Positions 4,526 through 7,297 of a stretch of DNA of 7,297 bases are shown here, in pieces. Positions within the stretch are counted from its first letter, which is position 1. The number at the start of each line of letters is the position of its first letter. The stretch comes from Pseudomonadota bacterium (GTDB taxonomy: Bacteria; Pseudomonadota; Alphaproteobacteria; Rhizobiales; Xanthobacteraceae). The translations under genes were made by a program, and so were the position numbers. Where the stretch lies: assembly GCA_023433965.1 (NCBI GenBank), contig JAEYTQ010000668.1, positions 1-7,297 on the forward strand, written 5' to 3'. The notes beneath the pieces are model-generated. The model was given only the letters and a program-made list of their open reading frames with translations. It was not told the origin of the DNA and did not search any database.

Positions 4526-5511
4526 GCTCGGCTCCACACATCCCCGTTCTCGGCCCCGAGGCCATCGCGCTTCTCGCCCCCCGCGAAGGCGGCGTCTATG
4601 TCGATGCCACGTTCGGTGCCGGCGGGTATAGCCGCGCGATCCTGGAGGTAACGGGAACTCGTCTCATTGCCATCGATCGCGACCACAGTGCGATTGCCGG
4701 CGGTGCCGAGCTTGTCGAACGCTCCGCGGGCCGGCTGACGCTGGTCGAGGACCGCTTTTCCAACCTTGCCGAGGTCTGCGCCGCGCAAGGCATCGAGGCG
4801 ATCGACGGCGTCGTGATGGATGTCGGCGTGTCCTCGATGCAGCTCGACCAGGCCGGCCGCGGCTTCTCGTTCCGCCTCGACGGGCCGCTCGACATGCGGA
4901 TGGCGCAATCGGGTCCGACCGCCGCTGACGTCGTCGCACGCGCCTCCGAAGGCGATCTCGCCGACATCATCTATCTCTTCGGCGAGGAGCGGCATTCGCG
5001 CCGCATCGCCCGCGCCATCGTCGCGGACCGGCAGGAGACGCCGTTCACGACCACGCGCGCGCTCGCCGATCTCGTCGGCAGGGTGGTGCGATCGAAGCCC
5101 GGGGAGATTCACCCGGCGACGCGGACGTTCCAGGCGCTGCGCATCTTCGTCAACGAAGAGCTGGAAGAGCTGCAGGCGGCGCTCGCTGCGGCCGAGCGCG
5201 TGCTCAAGCCCGGCGGCCGTCTGGTCGTGGTCTCGTTCCATTCGCTGGAGGACCGCATCGTCAAGAATTTCCTCGGCGAGCGTTCGAAGACCGGAGGCGG
5301 CTCACGGCATCTGCCGGAGGTCGCGCAGGTTCCACCGAGCTTCCAGCTGCTGACGCGGCGGCCGGTCGTCGCCGGTGAGGACGAAGTCGCGCGCAATCCG
5401 CGTGCGCGTTCCGCAAAGCTGCGCGCCGCCGAGCGCACCTCTGCGCCGCCGCACGAGGCCGACGAGGCATCGTCCTGGCCAAGGCTCGCCGACGTGGTGA
5501 GGGGCGGCTAG
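4522..5511 (+). CDS. rsmH: 16S rRNA (cytosine(1402)-N(4))-methyltransferase RsmH
   Basis: RsmH (formerly MraW) uses S-adenosylmethionine to methylate N4 of C1402 in the ribosomal P site of 16S rRNA in the assembled 30S subunit. The product is 329 residues, a normal length. It starts with the family opening HIPVL (residues 6-10), followed by the SAM-binding [15 protein letters not shown] (27-41) and IDRD (51-54). Then come [14 protein letters not shown] (96-109) with [14 protein letters not shown] (114-127), the [13 protein letters not shown] segment (196-208), and the C-terminal [15 protein letters not shown] (236-250). The ATG at 4522 puts HIPVL in its usual place; an in-frame TTG at 4324 would add 66 unrelated residues. 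The Shine-Dalgarno is weak, which fits coupling to an upstream ORF or reliance on other signals. It is the first recognisable dcw gene here and is followed by ftsL after 3 bp. Confidence 0.97.
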   Translation: MSSAPHIPVLGPEAIALLAPREGGVYVDATFGAGGYSRAILEVTGTRLIAIDRDHSAIAGGAELVERSAGRLTLVEDRFSNLAEVCAAQGIEAIDGVVMDVGVSSMQLDQAGRGFSFRLDGPLDMRMAQSGPTAADVVARASEGDLADIIYLFGEERHSRRIARAIVADRQETPFTTTRALADLVGRVVRSKPGEIHPATRTFQALRIFVNEELEELQAALAAAERVLKPGGRLVVVSFHSLEDRIVKNFLGERSKTGGGSRHLPEVAQVPPSFQLLTRRPVVAGEDEVARNPRARSAKLRAAERTSAPPHEADEASSWPRLADVVRGG

Positions 5512-5514
5512 CGC

Positions 5515-5907
5515 ATGCGCATCATCCACCTCCTCGTCATCGGCGCGCTGATCTTCGCGGCGGCCCATGTCTACCGGATCAAGATGGATTCCACGGCGCG
5601 CACCGAGAAGGTGCTGCGGCTGCGCGCAGAGATTCGCGAGGAGCGCGACGCGATCGCGGCGCTGCGGGCGGAATGGGCCAAGCTCGATGCGCCGCATCGG
5701 CTGCAAGGCCTGTCGGATCGGCATCTGCACCTCAAGCCGGTCAACGGCACGCAATATGATTCGCTGAAGAACCTGCCGGAGCGTCCGCCGCGAATGTTCA
5801 GGCCGGGCGAGCCGGATCCGATCGGGGCCATGCTGAAGACCATCGAAGCCGCGAGCGACCCTGATACGGTGACGGGCTCCGTGCCTCAGCCCGAGGACAA
5901 GCAATGA
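5515..5907 (+). CDS. ftsL: cell division protein FtsL
   Basis: FtsL is a small single-pass inner-membrane protein that joins FtsB and FtsQ in the divisome and helps activate FtsW-FtsI at the septum. The product is 130 residues: a transmembrane helix from the very N-terminus (IIHLLVIGALIFAAAHVY, residues 3-20), then a charged alpha-helical stretch with heptad-like leucines and alanines (about 28-58) that should form the FtsL-FtsB coiled coil, then LSDRHLHLKP (about 66-75) and a Pro-rich tail. Sequence conservation in this family is low, so the call depends on architecture and on its place between rsmH and ftsI. The start is three bases after the rsmH stop, with GAGGGG about ten bases upstream, inside the end of rsmH. 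Its TGA shares an ATGA with the ftsI start. Confidence 0.87.
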   Translation: MRIIHLLVIGALIFAAAHVYRIKMDSTARTEKVLRLRAEIREERDAIAALRAEWAKLDAPHRLQGLSDRHLHLKPVNGTQYDSLKNLPERPPRMFRPGEPDPIGAMLKTIEAASDPDTVTGSVPQPEDKQ

Positions 5908-7297
5908 GCCCGGCAACGCCTGCAAAACCAGCCGAGAAGTCGACAGAGAAGTCGACCGAGCCTTGGCGGCGGCGGCTGATCCGCAGCCTACTCTACGGGC
6001 GCAATGTCGATCGCGTCGCGAAGGCGCGGGCGCGCGTCGGTCTTGCAATGCTCGCCTTCGCCTCGGTCTACGCTCTCATCGGCGGCCGCCTCGTGATGTT
6101 CGCGATCGGCGCCGACTCTCACGGTGCCCGCCGCGCCGCGGCGCAGGAGATTGTCGCGACCGCGCGGCCCGACATCGTTGACCGCAACGGCGCGATCCTC
6201 GCGACCGACGTCAAGGCGTCGAGCCTGTTCGGAGAGCCGCGCCGCATCATCGACAAGGACGAGGCGATCGAGCTGCTCACCGCGACCATTCCCGACCTCG
6301 ACGAGGCCGAGGTGCGCGAGCGCCTGAAGACGCGCAAGGGGTTCGTCTGGCTCAAGCGCGAGGTCACGCCGGCGCAGCAGCAGGCCATCCACAAGCTCGG
6401 CATTCCCGGCATCGGCTTCCTGCGCGAGAACAAGCGCGTCTATCCGACCGGCAACGAGGTCGCCCACCTCATCGGTCTCGTCAATATCGACAACCAGGGC
6501 ATCGCCGGCCTCGAGAAGTGGCTCGACAATCAAGGGCTCGCCGATCTCCATCGCGCGGGCTTTGCCACCGACCGGCTGCAGAAGCCGGTCGAGCTTTCGG
6601 TCGATCTGCGCGTCGAGCACGCGCTGCGCGACGAACTACTCAAGGCCAAGGACAAGTTCCGCGCCAAAGCCGCCTCCGGCCTCGTTTCCAACGTCAAGAC
6701 CGGCGAAATCGTGGCGATGGTGTCGCTGCCCGATTTCGACCCGAACAATCCGAAGGAAGCGCACGACCCCGACCGCATCAACCGCCTGACCACCGGCGTC
6801 TACGAGATGGGCTCGACGTTCAAGGCGTTCACGCTGGCGATGGGACTCGATTCCGGCAAGATCAATCTGAACTCGATGTGGGACGCACGGGGCAACCTGC
6901 ACTACGGCAAGTTCACCATTCACGACAGCCATCCGCTCGGGCGCTTCATCAACACCAAGGAAGTGTTCACCTACTCCTCCAACATCGGCGCGGCGCGCAT
7001 TGCGCTCAACCAGGGCGTCGAGGCGCACAAGGCCTTTCTCGCCAAGCTTGGCCAGACGACGCGGCTGCGCACCGAATTGCCGGAGAGCGCAGCGCCGCTG
7101 CTGCCGCGGCGCTGGAGCGAGTTGAACACGGTCACCGCTGCGTTCGGCCAGGGCCTGTCGGTTGCGCCGCTGCAGGCGGTGATGGGCATCAACGCCCTGG
7201 TGAACGGCGGCTATCTGATCCCGCCGACGTTCATGAAGCGCAGCGAATCCGAAGCTGCGGCGCTGGCCAAGCGCGTGGTCAAGCAGGACACCAGCGA
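5904..7297 (+). CDS. ftsI: peptidoglycan D,D-transpeptidase FtsI (PBP3), C-terminus beyond window
   Basis: FtsI is the septum-specific class B penicillin-binding protein that cross-links peptidoglycan with FtsW. 464 residues are visible and the frame is still open at the right edge. A Lys/Glu/Arg-rich cytoplasmic N-terminus (1-44) precedes one transmembrane helix (about 45-68). The PBP dimerisation domain follows, with ARPDIVDRNGAILATD (87-102), then FVWLKREV (147-154) and FLRENKRVYPTGNEVAHLIG (172-191). The transpeptidase domain has the catalytic Ser304 in STFK (304-307) and the SxN motif Ser358-Ser359-Asn360 in YSSN. The third motif, KTG, must lie downstream of the window. TAAFGQGLSVAPLQ (411-424) also fits. 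The start ATG at 5904 overlaps the ftsL stop (ATGA), indicating coupled translation. The next dcw gene, murE, is expected downstream but is not visible. Confidence 0.96.
   Translation, partial: MSPATPAKPAEKSTEKSTEPWRRRLIRSLLYGRNVDRVAKARARVGLAMLAFASVYALIGGRLVMFAIGADSHGARRAAAQEIVATARPDIVDRNGAILATDVKASSLFGEPRRIIDKDEAIELLTATIPDLDEAEVRERLKTRKGFVWLKREVTPAQQQAIHKLGIPGIGFLRENKRVYPTGNEVAHLIGLVNIDNQGIAGLEKWLDNQGLADLHRAGFATDRLQKPVELSVDLRVEHALRDELLKAKDKFRAKAASGLVSNVKTGEIVAMVSLPDFDPNNPKEAHDPDRINRLTTGVYEMGSTFKAFTLAMGLDSGKINLNSMWDARGNLHYGKFTIHDSHPLGRFINTKEVFTYSSNIGAARIALNQGVEAHKAFLAKLGQTTRLRTELPESAAPLLPRRWSELNTVTAAFGQGLSVAPLQAVMGINALVNGGYLIPPTFMKRSESEAAALAKRVVKQDTS
5934..5957 (+). repeat. tandem 12-bp repeat inside the 5' end of ftsI
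   Basis: GAGAAGTCGAC plus one base occurs twice head to tail (5934-5945 and 5946-5957), differing only in the last base (A or C). It encodes EKST-EKST in the cytoplasmic tail of FtsI. Whole-codon repeats like this can gain or lose copies without breaking the frame. Confidence 0.75.

Noticed and set aside
4273..5241. 322-codon minus-strand ORF opposite rsmH
   Set aside because: It is a mirror frame of a strongly recognised gene, with Arg/Asp/Glu/Ala-rich composition and no domain. The other long frames opposite ftsL and ftsI (5302-6048, 5988-6620) are rejected for the same reason.
1..7297. A novel defence, mobile or biosynthetic system
   Set aside because: All substantial genes belong to known families, mostly core housekeeping. 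I see no transposase, integrase, toxin-antitoxin pair, CRISPR repeats or tRNA-linked attachment site, and no obvious composition shift within the genes.

Overview
The window looks like ordinary core chromosome of a GC-rich alphaproteobacterium, most likely Bradyrhizobium or a close relative in the Nitrobacteraceae. The reasons are the high GC content, the resemblance of RsmH, FtsL, FtsI and AmpD to the Bradyrhizobium forms as I remember them, an A-type RNase P RNA with alphaproteobacterial sequence blocks, and a GCATGATC...GATCATGC palindromic repeat of a type I associate with Bradyrhizobium and Rhodopseudomonas genomes. The genus is an inference from memory, not from a search.

Layout. Positions 1-221 (minus) hold the N-terminus of a TauE/SafE (TSUP) membrane transporter. 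Divergent from it lies a small secreted protein of unknown function (399-656, plus). A palindromic repeat (663-706) sits in the short gap where this gene converges with a MocR-type regulator, which is a winged-helix domain fused to a PLP aminotransferase-like domain (713-2083, minus). The MocR gene is divergent from a DUF983 zinc-ribbon membrane protein (2162-2584, plus). Their 78-bp shared promoter region carries a perfect 9-bp direct repeat spaced by exactly 21 bp, a likely MocR operator. Next come rnpB, the RNase P RNA, with its own hairpin terminator (2648-3116, minus), and an AmpD-like peptidoglycan amidase with a C-terminal peptidoglycan-binding domain (3221-4114, minus, probable TTG start).

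A 407-bp divergent region (4115-4521) separates ampD from the head of the division/cell-wall (dcw) cluster on the plus strand: rsmH (4522-5511), ftsL (5515-5907) and ftsI, which runs off the window (5904-7297). These three genes are packed with a 3-bp gap and an ATGA overlap, so they are almost certainly one operon for septal peptidoglycan synthesis and 16S rRNA methylation. AmpD recycles or trims peptidoglycan and so fits functionally beside dcw, although it is transcribed the other way. No mraZ is seen directly upstream of rsmH, where many bacteria have it.

I see no convincing new multi-gene system, phage, transposon or CRISPR array. The observations most worth checking are regulatory: the MocR direct-repeat operator, the region upstream of rsmH (missing mraZ, a dyad, and a small tryptophan-rich ORF ending in an ATGA overlap with rsmH), and the palindromic repeat element.
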